Below, piece by piece: positions 24,808 through 32,822 of a stretch of 58,618 bases of DNA. This DNA is from Embleya sp040605455 (GTDB lineage Bacteria; Actinomycetota; Actinomycetes; Streptomycetales; Streptomycetaceae). The stretch lies in assembly GCF_040605455.1 (NCBI RefSeq), contig NZ_JBEXCV010000043.1, positions 1 to 58,618 of the forward strand. Direction: 5' to 3'. The notes beneath the pieces are model-generated. The model was given only the letters and a program-made list of their open reading frames with translations. It was not told the DNA's origin and did not search any database. How positions within the stretch are numbered: position 1 is the first letter of the stretch; each line of letters begins with the position of its first letter. Both the position numbers and the translations under genes were made by a program.

Positions 24808-25647
24808 CTACGAGGCGGGCGGGTTCCAGATTCCGGCGGTGGCGGTGGCTCGCGCGTAGTCGGCGAAGTCGCGCGGAGCGCGGCCGAGGACCTGGCGGAC
24901 GCCGTCCTCCGGGTGCGCGTTGCGCCCGTCGAGGACCGTGGTGAACAGGTAGAGGAGGAAGTCGACGTCGCCGGAGGGCAGGCCGGCCTCCTCGAGCGCC
25001 TTGGCGTACTCGTCCGCGCCCACGGACATGAAATCGATGGAGCGCCCGGTGGCGGCGGCGATCTCCGCGACGGCCTCGGCGAACGTGAGTAGACGCGGTC
25101 CGGTCAGCTCGTAGGTGCGCCCCTGGTGCCCGTCCTCGGTAAGTACGGCGACGGCGACCTCGGCGATGTCGTCCGCATCGACGAACGGCTCGCCGACGTC
25201 ACCGACCGGCAGCACGACCCGGCCTTCCAGGACCGGCTCGATCAGGTAGTTCTCGCTGAAGTTCTGGCTGAACCAGCTCGCCCGCAACACGGTCCACGGG
25301 ATCCCCGAGTCCGCCACGACGCGTTCACACGCCTGGGCCTCCTCCTCGCCCCGCCCGGACAGCAGCACCAGGTGCCGTACACCAGCGCTCGTCGCCACCT
25401 CCGTGAAGGCCCGGATCGTCGCCGGTGCTCCGGGGACCGCCAGGTCCGGGAAGAACGACACGTAGACCGCGTGCACGTCCTGCAGTACGGGAGCCCACGT
25501 CGCGGGGTTCTCCCAGTCGAACGCCGGGGTGGCGCCGCGCGAGCCCACCCGCACGTCGGCGTCGCGCGCGCGAAGCAGATCCACGATCCTGCGCCCGGTC
25601 TTGCCGGTACCGCCCAGCACCAGGAATTTGCTCGAACTCAGCGTCAT
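24808..25647 (-). CDS. NmrA-like NAD(P)-binding protein
   Basis: A 279-residue atypical short-chain dehydrogenase with the nucleotide motif VLGGTGKTGRR at the N-terminus. RRIVDLLRARDADVRVGSR and VRHLVLLSGRG fit the NmrA/ergot-alkaloid AgnJ-like group, which often reduces small substrates or senses NADP(H). RASWFSQNFSENY lies where the active site falls. Divergent from a LysR regulator across a palindromic operator, a typical regulator-oxidoreductase pairing. Confidence 0.87.
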   Translation of the reverse strand: MTLSSSKFLVLGGTGKTGRRIVDLLRARDADVRVGSRGATPAFDWENPATWAPVLQDVHAVYVSFFPDLAVPGAPATIRAFTEVATSAGVRHLVLLSGRGEEEAQACERVVADSGIPWTVLRASWFSQNFSENYLIEPVLEGRVVLPVGDVGEPFVDADDIAEVAVAVLTEDGHQGRTYELTGPRLLTFAEAVAEIAAATGRSIDFMSVGADEYAKALEEAGLPSGDVDFLLYLFTTVLDGRNAHPEDGVRQVLGRAPRDFADYARATATAGIWNPPAS

Positions 25648-25723
25648 GTCACGTCCGTTCGTCGTTGCGAATGTGCTCCTCCACGATCGATCCGGCAGCG
25701 GCCCCGAACAAGGACGTCAAGAT

Positions 25724-25748
25724 CAACTATTGTTGAGCAGCACTCAAC
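25724..25748. promoter_or_regulatory. LysR-type operator
   Basis: GTTGAG (25732-25737) and CTCAAC (25743-25748) form a perfect inverted repeat with a 5-base centre. It overlaps a second repeat, CAAC/GTTG (25724-25735). The site lies 20 bases before the LysR start and within the divergent promoter of the NmrA-like gene, the usual place for LysR autoregulation. Confidence 0.75.
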
Positions 25749-25767
25749 GATCGGGACGGGGGCCTGC

Positions 25768-26670
25768 GTGGAACGATACGAGATCGAGGCGTTTCTGACG
25801 GTTGCCGAGGAACTGCACTTCGGTCGCACGGCGGAGCGGTTGGGCGTGTCCACGGGCCGGATCAGCCAGATCATCAGCAGGCTCGAACGCCGCGTCGGAG
25901 CAGCCCTGTTCGACCGGACCAGCCGATCCGTGAGCCTGACCACCATCGGCGCACGGTTCGAGCAGGACCTGCGCCCCGGGTACGAACAGGTGCAAACAGC
26001 CCTGGAGCGCGCGATCATGGCAGCCCGCGGCTTCGAGGGTCCCTTGCGGGTCGGCTTTCTCAGCGCCGCGGCCGGCGCGCTCGTCCTGGAGGCGGCCCGC
26101 GCCTACCGCACCGCACATCCCACCGGTGAGGTGCTCATCCATGAGCTCCAGATGGACAACTCCTTCACCGAACTGCGCGAGCACCGAACCGAGATGGTTC
26201 TCAACACCCGACCCATCGAGGAACCCGACATGGTCGCCGGGCCCGTCCTGTGGACCGAACCCCGATACCTGGCCGTCTCTTCCCGCCACCGACTCGCCAC
26301 CCGATCCCGGGTAAGCCTGGAGGACCTGGCCCGCGTCACCCTGCTGCGCATGCCCGCCAACGCACCCCCCGCGATCGCCGCCGACCGCATTCCGGCAGCC
26401 ACTCCGCTGGGCAGGCCCATCGAGCACGGCCCTCGCGTGGCCTCGTTCCAGGAGGCTCTGGCCATGGTCGGCGCCGGCGAAGGCACCTTCACCGTCGGCG
26501 GTCAGGTGACCCGCTTCTACAGCCGCCCCGACATCACCTACATCCCCTTCTCCGACGCCCCGCCGATCGCCTGGGGCTTCGTCTGGCGCGCCTCGCACGA
26601 AACCGCCCGCATCCGCGCCTTCAACACGCACGCCGTCGCCCTTGGCTCCGCGTCCCGACCCGGGCGGTAG
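25768..26670 (+). CDS. LysR family transcriptional regulator
   Basis: A 300-residue regulator. The N-terminal winged helix (YEIEAFLTVAEELHFGRTAERLGVSTGRISQIISRLERRVGAALFDR) is characteristic, followed by a periplasmic-binding-like effector domain (about 90-290). GTG start at 25768. It likely activates or represses the divergent NmrA-like dehydrogenase gene and itself. The effector is unknown. Confidence 0.92.
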   Translation: MERYEIEAFLTVAEELHFGRTAERLGVSTGRISQIISRLERRVGAALFDRTSRSVSLTTIGARFEQDLRPGYEQVQTALERAIMAARGFEGPLRVGFLSAAAGALVLEAARAYRTAHPTGEVLIHELQMDNSFTELREHRTEMVLNTRPIEEPDMVAGPVLWTEPRYLAVSSRHRLATRSRVSLEDLARVTLLRMPANAPPAIAADRIPAATPLGRPIEHGPRVASFQEALAMVGAGEGTFTVGGQVTRFYSRPDITYIPFSDAPPIAWGFVWRASHETARIRAFNTHAVALGSASRPGR

Positions 26671-26686
26671 CCGAACACGTCCACGC

Positions 26687-26775
26687 GCCGACTCCGTGAC
26701 CGGCGACTGTGTGCCCGCCGACTCCGTGACGCCGACTGTGTGACCGGCGACCGGGTGCCTGCCGACTTCGTGACC
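26687..26775. repeat. Six-copy 15-bp tandem repeat
   Basis: Six adjoining units of 15 bases (one of 14) start at 26687, 26702, 26717, 26731, 26746 and 26761. They vary around GCCGACTCCGTGACC, alternating with GGCGACTGTGTGCCC-like forms. The last unit pairs with an inverted copy at 26779-26792. The array lies between the LysR stop and the truncated hydrolase. Confidence 0.85.
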
Positions 26776-26792
26776 GCAGTCACGGAGTCGGC
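26761..26792. terminator. Hairpin at the end of the repeat array
   Basis: GCCGACTTCGTGAC (26761-26774), a CGCA loop, then GTCACGGAGTCGGC (26779-26792): a 14-bp stem with one mismatch. It could terminate the LysR transcript, and it may have seeded the tandem repeat. Confidence 0.6.
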
Positions 26793-26834
26793 GCCCCCGG
26801 GTCGGCGGGTCGCGGCCCCGCGCCGTGCCCGCGT

Positions 26835-27389
26835 TCCGCTGATCGGAAACCCGGCCGCGACCACGTCCTCGGGCAGCCCGAACTCCGCCTGCCAACCGTC
26901 GACCATCGTCATTGCGGCCAGGTGACCCCCTGCCGAACTGCCGCCCACGACCACCCGCGAACGATCCAGTCCATGCCGCGGCCCCTCGTGGTACACCCAC
27001 GCGATCGCCGCGCGCACCTGCCGGGTGATCTCCTCCAGGGTCGCGCCCGGAGCGAGCGTGTAGTCCGGCACGACGGTCGCCACACCGTGCTCGGCCAACA
27101 TCCGCGCTCCGAACGCCGACTCCCCACGCGACAACGCCCGCCAATAGCCGCCGTGTACGAATACGAACACCGGTCGTGGCGCATCCGCCGAGCCGGGCCC
27201 CCACACGTCCAGCCGCTCCCCGCTCGCGACGTCGTAGACCACACCCGCCACACCCGGCAGATCGGTGACCGCCGCCACCGAGTCCGCGCGGTAGCGCTCC
27301 ATCAACCGCGCGAACCGCTCCGGTCCCACCGTCGCCCGCGCGTCGAACGCGACCTCGACGAGTTCCGCGTCCACCGCCGCGTCCGTCAT
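26835..27389 (-). pseudogene. Truncated alpha/beta hydrolase (kynurenine formamidase-like)
   Basis: The frame from the ATG at 27389 encodes 185 good residues of a hydrolase-fold enzyme: HGGYW (79-83, oxyanion hole), PDYTLAPGATLEEI, and nucleophile motif GSSAGGH (Ser152). Similarity stops after FPISG. The rest of the frame, to 26538, reads through the 15-bp repeats and into antisense of the LysR gene. The catalytic Asp and His, normally in the missing last 80-100 residues, are absent, so it is very likely inactive. It is coupled to the small gene upstream by an ATGA overlap. Confidence 0.82.
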
Positions 27390-27550
27390 GCGCCGGCACC
27401 TCGTGCGAACTCCGCCATCGGGCGCGCGACGGCCTCGGGCAGCTGACACCCGCCGCCGTCCGGCACCAGGAACCGCGGTCGACCGCAGCCCTCGTGTCCT
27501 ACGGTCATGTCGTGGTCGATCGCGTATGTGCCCCACGTCACGGTCGGCAT
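27386..27550 (-). CDS. Small conserved-looking protein of 54 residues
   Basis: A short gene from the ATG at 27550, MPTVTWGTYAIDHDMTVGHE..., ending ...ARPMAEFARGAGA. The stop overlaps the hydrolase ATG (ATGA), and a strong GGAAGGAAG site precedes the start. Composition is well mixed, with two Cys and two His, and third positions are G/C-biased, so it reads as a real protein. Family unknown; the coupling suggests it once served with the hydrolase. Confidence 0.7.
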   Translation of the reverse strand: MPTVTWGTYAIDHDMTVGHEGCGRPRFLVPDGGGCQLPEAVARPMAEFARGAGA

Positions 27551-27854
27551 GTCCGATACTTCCTTCCCGGTCAGCAGTGCCCGACAAGCACAGGCAGCCT
27601 GTTCGATCAGGACATACCGATAAAATGCCTATATCGAAAGCGTCTCATGCCGTAATTGGTATGGAGTTCCACCGGCGGCGTCCTGGCGAGGAGTTCCCGC
27701 GCGCCGTGTCCGCTCCCATGCGCTGCCGTCGACTCGGCGAAGAAGCCGCCCGGACCGTGAAGAAGCCGCCCGAACCGTCGTCGGGTGCGTGTCCCGGCGG
27801 CCGGTCGATCGTTGGCGTGATGAGGCTTGTTCCGCATCCTTGGAAGGAATTCCC
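27551..27854. other. Divergent promoter region
   Basis: No gene seen. The AT-richer stretch at about 27617-27640 (CGATAAAATGCCTATATCG) probably carries promoters for the minus-strand small gene/hydrolase pair, the plus-strand secreted peptide, or both. Confidence 0.45.
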
Positions 27855-28055
27855 ATGCGCCGAATCTGTACGGCGACCGCGTTGGCCGCGACCGTATTGA
27901 CGCTGGGATCGGCCGCCGCCGCGCACGCCGATGCCCACAGGCCCCCGCTCCTGGACCGGCTCGCCCACATCGACCCGTCCGGCGTGGGTCATAGCGTGGA
28001 CGGCCCGACACAGAAGGCGGCCGGCATCGTGACGTCGCCGAACACCCAACGCTGA
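27855..28055 (+). CDS. Small secreted peptide
   Basis: A 66-residue protein. A basic start (MRRIC) and hydrophobic core (TALAATVLTLGSAAA) end in AHA before DAHRPPLLDR, a classical Sec signal peptide with predicted cleavage near residue 26. The mature part is only about 40 residues. The ATG at 27855 has a GGAAGGAA site 6-13 bases upstream. Function unknown; such tiny exported peptides are frequent in Streptomyces. Confidence 0.7.
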   Translation: MRRICTATALAATVLTLGSAAAAHADAHRPPLLDRLAHIDPSGVGHSVDGPTQKAAGIVTSPNTQR

Positions 28056-28300
28056 TCGCCGGCCCACCACGGCGGGCGTGCCGGGCCGTGCGGGAACCGG
28101 CCGCGGATCCCGTACGGGCACGCCCGCCGGTGCGCCCGAAATCCGCCGTCGCGGCTGCCACGACACCTGCACCCCCGGTCATTGCCGGGCCGGCCAGGTC
28201 GCCTCGCGAAATCCGGTGCGAAGCCCTGTTCCGGGAGGGCCCGGTTGCCGTGGCCTGGTCACTACGCAGGCTGATTCCGGCCGGCCGGTACAGTACGTGA

Positions 28301-29143
28301 ATGGTGAACCCACGGGAGCAGATTCTTGCCGAGCTCGGCGTCAAGGCGACCATCGTGCCCAAGGTCGAGATTCGGCAACGGGTCGACTTCCTCAAGCACT
28401 ACCTGAGGTCGACCCCGGCCAAGGGCTACGTGCTCGGGATCAGCGGCGGCCAGGACAGCACACTGACCGGCAGGTTGTGCCAACTCGCGGCCGAGGAACT
28501 GCGGGCCGAGGGGCACGAGGCCACGTTCGTCGCGGCACGGTTGCCCTACGGCGTACAAGCCGACGAGCACGACGCGCAGATCGCGCTGGAGTTCATCCGG
28601 CCCGATCGCTCGATCACGGTCAACGTCAAGCCCAGCGCGGACGCCGCCGCCGCCGAGGTGGCACTCGGCTTGGCGGAGCTGTCGGATGACGCCCCCGGGC
28701 TGCGGGACTTCGTGCGCGGCAACATCAAGGCGCGCGAACGCATGGTGATCCAGTATTCGATCGCCGGCCAGCTCGGCCTGCTCGTCGTGGGCACCGACCA
28801 TGCGGCCGAGGCGGTGACCGGCTTCTTCACCAAGTACGGCGACGGCGGCGTCGACATCACGCCGCTGACCGGGCTGACCAAGCGCCAGGGCGCGCTGCTG
28901 CTCCAGGAGTTGGGCGCACCCCCGAGCGCCTGGGAGAAGGTGCCCACCGCCGACCTCGAGGACGACCGACCCGCACTGCCCGACGAGGTGGCACTGGGCC
29001 TGACGTACACCCAGATCGACGACTACCTCGAAGGTCTCGACGTCACCCCGGAGGTGGCGGAAAGGCTGGAGTCCATCCACCGCGCCACCCGCCACAAGCG
29101 CACCGTCCCGGTCACCCCGCTCGACGACTGGTGGCGGGGCTGA
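28301..29143 (+). CDS. nadE: NH3-dependent NAD+ synthetase
   Basis: A 280-residue enzyme for the last step of NAD biosynthesis: nicotinic-acid adenine dinucleotide, ATP and ammonia give NAD+. The PP-loop LGISGGQDST (about residues 47-56) and the conserved block GNIKARERMVIQYSIAGQLGLLVVGTDHAAEAVTGFFTKYGDGGVDI are both present. No glutaminase domain, so it uses free ammonia, like the 275-residue E. coli NadE. It stands alone; ribosome site is weak. Confidence 0.96.
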   Translation: MVNPREQILAELGVKATIVPKVEIRQRVDFLKHYLRSTPAKGYVLGISGGQDSTLTGRLCQLAAEELRAEGHEATFVAARLPYGVQADEHDAQIALEFIRPDRSITVNVKPSADAAAAEVALGLAELSDDAPGLRDFVRGNIKARERMVIQYSIAGQLGLLVVGTDHAAEAVTGFFTKYGDGGVDITPLTGLTKRQGALLLQELGAPPSAWEKVPTADLEDDRPALPDEVALGLTYTQIDDYLEGLDVTPEVAERLESIHRATRHKRTVPVTPLDDWWRG

Positions 29144-29249
29144 CCCCACGCCGATCGGACCCCACGGTGGTCGGCGCAAGCGCGCGAGTGTCGATCCCGG
29201 CCGAACTTCGGCCGTCCTGCCGTCCATCCGTGGTCGACGCGAACTCGGC

Positions 29250-30272
29250 TTATGGGACGGTCGGGTGCCGCGCGGTCGGTCGGTCGGAGGCGGCGTCGAC
29301 ATAGCGGCGGGCCAAGCGCGCGAAGGCATCCCTGAGTTCGGGCGGGCCGACAACCTCGATGTCGGCGTCGAATGCGCCGACGGCGGCGGCCAGGCCGGGC
29401 CAGGACCACGAGCCCAGGACGAGCCGGCAACGGTTCGGGCCGAGTTCCTCGACGATTCCGTCGCGGACGTAGCCGGAGACTGCGGCGGCGGGCAGGTCGA
29501 GGAGCACCTCGCCGCGGCAGGGCCAGTCGCCGGAGCCGTCGGAGTCCCGGAAGCGGCCGGCGACGAAGGTGGCCACGTCGCCGCCGGGCAGCTCGCGCCG
29601 GGTGAAGCGGGGCCCGGTGGGGATGTGCGGGGCGATGCGATCCGCGCGGAACGTACGCCAGTCCGCGCGGTCGAGGTCCCACGCCACCAGGTACCAGCGC
29701 CCGCCCCACGTGACCAGGTGGTGGGGTTCCGCGCGGCGCGGTGGGGACTGGGCTCGGTCGTCTGCGCCGGCCGCCGTCGCGGCTGCGGGGACGTAGTCGA
29801 AGCGCAGTACCTCGCGGGCGTGCACCGCAGCGCCCAGGGCCATGAGTACACCGCTGTCGACCGGCGAGTCCGGTCGCATCGTGGGCGGCTGGACGGCGGA
29901 GATCCGGAGGATGTCGATCCGGCGGCGCAGCCGCGGCGGCATGACCTGTCGGACGGTGGTCAGTGCCCGGGCCGCGGCCTCCTCGATGCCGACTCCGGCC
30001 GTGCCGGCGATCTGCAGTGCGATGGCGAGGGCGACGGCCTGCTCGTCGTCGAACAACAACGGCGGCAGTTCCGTGCCGGCGCCGAGCCGATAGCCGCCGT
30101 CGGGCCCCTTGAAGGCCACGATGGGGTAACCGAGTTCGCGCAGGCGGTCCACGTCACGACGTACGGTGCGCGGGCTGACGTCCAGCCGCTCGGCCAGCAG
30201 CGCGCCGGGCCAGTCCCGGCGTGCCTGGAGCAACGAGAGCAGCGAGAGCAGTCGCGCTGAGGTCTTCGGCAT
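29250..30272 (-). CDS. WYL-domain transcriptional regulator
   Basis: A 340-residue HTH_11-WYL regulator: helix-turn-helix SARLLSLLSLLQARRDWPGALLAERLDVSPRTVRRDVDRLRELGYP, then a WYL domain with WGGRWYLVAWDLDRADWRTFRADRI, and a WCX C-terminal extension. WYL domains sense ligands, sometimes nucleic acids. The ATG at 30272 is used; a much longer reading upstream is antisense of the neighbour. It is divergent from an AlkZ-like gene, whose expression it may control. Confidence 0.92.
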   Translation of the reverse strand: MPKTSARLLSLLSLLQARRDWPGALLAERLDVSPRTVRRDVDRLRELGYPIVAFKGPDGGYRLGAGTELPPLLFDDEQAVALAIALQIAGTAGVGIEEAAARALTTVRQVMPPRLRRRIDILRISAVQPPTMRPDSPVDSGVLMALGAAVHAREVLRFDYVPAAATAAGADDRAQSPPRRAEPHHLVTWGGRWYLVAWDLDRADWRTFRADRIAPHIPTGPRFTRRELPGGDVATFVAGRFRDSDGSGDWPCRGEVLLDLPAAAVSGYVRDGIVEELGPNRCRLVLGSWSWPGLAAAVGAFDADIEVVGPPELRDAFARLARRYVDAASDRPTARHPTVP

Positions 30273-30440
30273 GCCTCCATTCTCCCTCGAGTAGAGGACA
30301 CTCCCTGGCCGCTTCCGCTGGGATCGTCGTCTCGTGCCGAAGAACGAGAACGACCGGAACGACCACACCGACGACCACCACCACGAGCGGGCCCGCCAGC
30401 CGGACGCGCGCACCTCGGCGACCGACGAGCGTGCCGCGAC

Positions 30441-31550
30441 ATGACTCCGACGACCGTCCTCGACACCCGCACGCTCAACCGCGCCACGCTCGCCCGGCAG
30501 TTGCTTCTCGATCGCGCCGACCTCCCCGTCCTCGACGCCGTCGCCCACCTCGCCGGTCTGCAGGCGCAGGAACCGCAGGAACCCTTTGTCGGACTCTGGT
30601 CGCGGCTGCACGCCTTCGACCCCGTGACGCTCTCCGAACTGCTCGTCGAGCGGCGCGTGGTGCGGACTCACCTGATGCGCCGCACCGTCCATCTCGTCAC
30701 CGCCGACGACGCCCTGGCCTGGCGCGCCCGACACGACACCATGCTGCGCCAACGTGTCCTCGGCACCTACCGCAGCGACCTCGACGGGGTCGACCTCGAC
30801 GAACTCGCCGCAGCGGGCCGGGCGATCATGACCGACGGCGAACCCCGCACGATGACCGAACTCGCCCGCGCCGTCGCCGAACACTGGCCCACACCACAAC
30901 CGCGCGCACTGGGAGAGATGCTGGTCGCCGCCCTCGTGCCGATGGCGCAGCTGCCGCCGCGCGGGCTCTGGCGCACCAGGGCAGGAGTACGGAACGCTCG
31001 ACTCTCGTCCTGGCTGGGCCGCGAGATCGATCCGCCCTCCCCGGACGGCTCCGATCCCGTGGGCAAGGCGCTGGTACGGCGCTACCTCGCCGCGTTCGGC
31101 CCCGCTGCCACCGCCGACCTGCGCGCCTGGAGCGGCCTCTCCGGACTCCCGGCCGCGGTCCGCGCCGTTCGTGAGGAACTGGTCACCTTCCGCGACGAAC
31201 AGGGCCGCGAACTGCTCGACCTCCCCGACGCACCGCGCCCCGCCCCCGATACGCCCGCCCCGGTACGGTTCCTGCCCGCGTTCGACAACGCGATCCTCGG
31301 CTACCGTGACCGCACCCGGATCATCGACGACGCCCACCGCGGCCTGTCGGTGGCCGGCGCACGCGTCGTCCTGGTCGACGGCCGCGTCGCCGCGACCTGG
31401 ACCGTCGAGACCGACGCCGTGGTCGTCACCCCGCTGGGCCGCCTCTCCCGAGCAGACCGCACCGCCGTCGCCGAACAGGGGCGGGAACTGGCCTCGTTCC
31501 TCTCCGACCGCGCCGGCGACCGCGTGCGGATCGCCGCCTCTCCCGGCTGA
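30441..31550 (+). CDS. Winged-helix DNA-binding protein, AlkZ/HTH_42 family
   Basis: A 369-residue protein of the PF06224 family, which contains the AlkZ and YcaQ DNA glycosylases acting on bulky or crosslinked alkylated bases. Typical stretches: LDTRTLNRATLARQLLLDRADLPVLDAVAHLAGLQAQEP, MRRTVHLVTADDALAWR, LRAWSGLSGLPAAVRAVREEL and LPAFDNAILGYRDR. AlkZ uses a QxQ or QxD motif; here LQAQEPQEP may correspond. The actinobacterial branch is not well studied, so glycosylase activity is only possible. Divergent from a WYL regulator. Confidence 0.85.
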   Translation: MTPTTVLDTRTLNRATLARQLLLDRADLPVLDAVAHLAGLQAQEPQEPFVGLWSRLHAFDPVTLSELLVERRVVRTHLMRRTVHLVTADDALAWRARHDTMLRQRVLGTYRSDLDGVDLDELAAAGRAIMTDGEPRTMTELARAVAEHWPTPQPRALGEMLVAALVPMAQLPPRGLWRTRAGVRNARLSSWLGREIDPPSPDGSDPVGKALVRRYLAAFGPAATADLRAWSGLSGLPAAVRAVREELVTFRDEQGRELLDLPDAPRPAPDTPAPVRFLPAFDNAILGYRDRTRIIDDAHRGLSVAGARVVLVDGRVAATWTVETDAVVVTPLGRLSRADRTAVAEQGRELASFLSDRAGDRVRIAASPG

Positions 31551-31681
31551 GCTACTGCGGACGCGCTCCGACGGCAACCGGCCTGGCACCGGTTCGGTCC
31601 GGACACCGATTGACCTTCACCCGGGGGCAAGCCCCAGCATCGATGAAGCCGGACGACGTACCGGCACGAGGAGGGGTGGCC

Positions 31682-32761
31682 ATGACGCTGCTGACCATCG
31701 GGGCGTTCGCGAGATTGTCCCGCCTGTCGCCGAAGGCGCTACGCCTGTACGACAAGCTCGGACTGCTGCCCCCCGCCCGCGTCGACCCGACCACCGGTTA
31801 CCGGTTCTACGCCCCCGAGCAACTGGAGCGGGCCCGCCTGGTGGCGTGGCTTCGCAGGCTCGGAATGCCGCTGACGCGCATCCACCGGGTGTGCGAACTG
31901 GAGGCAGCTGCGGCGGCCCGGGAAGTCCGTACGTACTGGGCCCAGATCGAAGCCGACACCGCCGCGCGCCGCGACCTGGCCAACGTCCTCCTCGACCACC
32001 TGTCCCGGAAGGACCCAGCCATGCCAACGGCCGCCGAACCCCTGCACATCCGCTACGCCGCGCTGTCCGACACCGGCCTGGTTCGTGCCGGCAACCAGGA
32101 CACCGCGTACGCCGGACCCCGACTCCTCGCCGTGGCCGACGGCTTCGGCCCCGCCGGCGCTCCCGCCGGCGCAGCGGCCGTCGAGGTTCTCAAGCGCCTG
32201 GACACCGAGCACATCCCGGCGGGCGAACTCCTCAACGTCCTGGGCGATGCCATCGAACAGGCCGGACAGGCCGTGCACGCCCTCGCCGCCGCCGACCCCA
32301 CCGCCCCGGAGCCGGGCACGACCCTGACCGCGATGTTGTGGACCGGATCCCAACTGGCCCTGGTCCACATCGGCGACTCCCGTGCCTACCTCCTGCGCAG
32401 CGGAGAACTCTTCCAAATCACCCACGACCACACACTGGTGCAGGCGATGGTCGACGAAGGCCGGATCAGCGCCGACGAAGCCGCGTCCCACCCACAGCGA
32501 TCCCTGCTGATGCGAGCCCTGACCGGGACTGCCGAGGCCACCGCCGACATGCACCTGCACGACGCCCGCGCCGGAGACCGATACCTGCTCTGCTCGGACG
32601 GGCTGTCCTCGGTCGTTCCCTCCCAGGACATCCACCGCATTGTCTCCACCGTCGCCGACCCCGAACACGCCGTACGCGAACTCATCACCCTGGCCGACCA
32701 CTTCGGCAGCCCCGACAACGTCAGCTGCGTGATCGCCGACGTACTGGAGCTTCGGCGGTAG
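31682..32761 (+). CDS. MerR-type regulator fused to a PP2C phosphatase
   Basis: A 359-residue fusion. Residues 1-75 are a MerR winged helix (LTIGAFARLSRLSPKALRLYDKLGLLPPARVDPTTGYRFY), 80-110 a dimerisation helix, and about 125-358 a PP2C phosphatase: RAGNQDTAY, VADGFG, VHIGDSRAYLLR, LCSDGLSS and SPDNVSC give the expected metal-binding Asp residues. The effector-binding domain of MerR is thus replaced by an enzyme, suggesting that promoter binding is tied to Ser/Thr dephosphorylation. The strong GAGGAGGGG site fixes the ATG at 31682. No kinase gene is adjacent. Confidence 0.9.
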   Translation: MTLLTIGAFARLSRLSPKALRLYDKLGLLPPARVDPTTGYRFYAPEQLERARLVAWLRRLGMPLTRIHRVCELEAAAAAREVRTYWAQIEADTAARRDLANVLLDHLSRKDPAMPTAAEPLHIRYAALSDTGLVRAGNQDTAYAGPRLLAVADGFGPAGAPAGAAAVEVLKRLDTEHIPAGELLNVLGDAIEQAGQAVHALAAADPTAPEPGTTLTAMLWTGSQLALVHIGDSRAYLLRSGELFQITHDHTLVQAMVDEGRISADEAASHPQRSLLMRALTGTAEATADMHLHDARAGDRYLLCSDGLSSVVPSQDIHRIVSTVADPEHAVRELITLADHFGSPDNVSCVIADVLELRR

Positions 32762-32822
32762 CAGATCGAGCGCCTTGCATGGTCGCGCCGAGGAACGTAT
32801 CGCGGTGGCGCCCGGTCGAGGC

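Noticed and set aside
26687..26792. CRISPR array
   Set aside because: Units are directly adjacent without spacers and there are no cas genes.
28262..29851. 529-codon minus-strand frame
   Set aside because: Antisense of NAD synthetase and joined to part of the WYL gene in another frame; not coding.
30273..31589. Upstream extension of the first WYL regulator frame to 779 codons
   Set aside because: It is antisense to the AlkZ-like gene and lacks protein-like composition.
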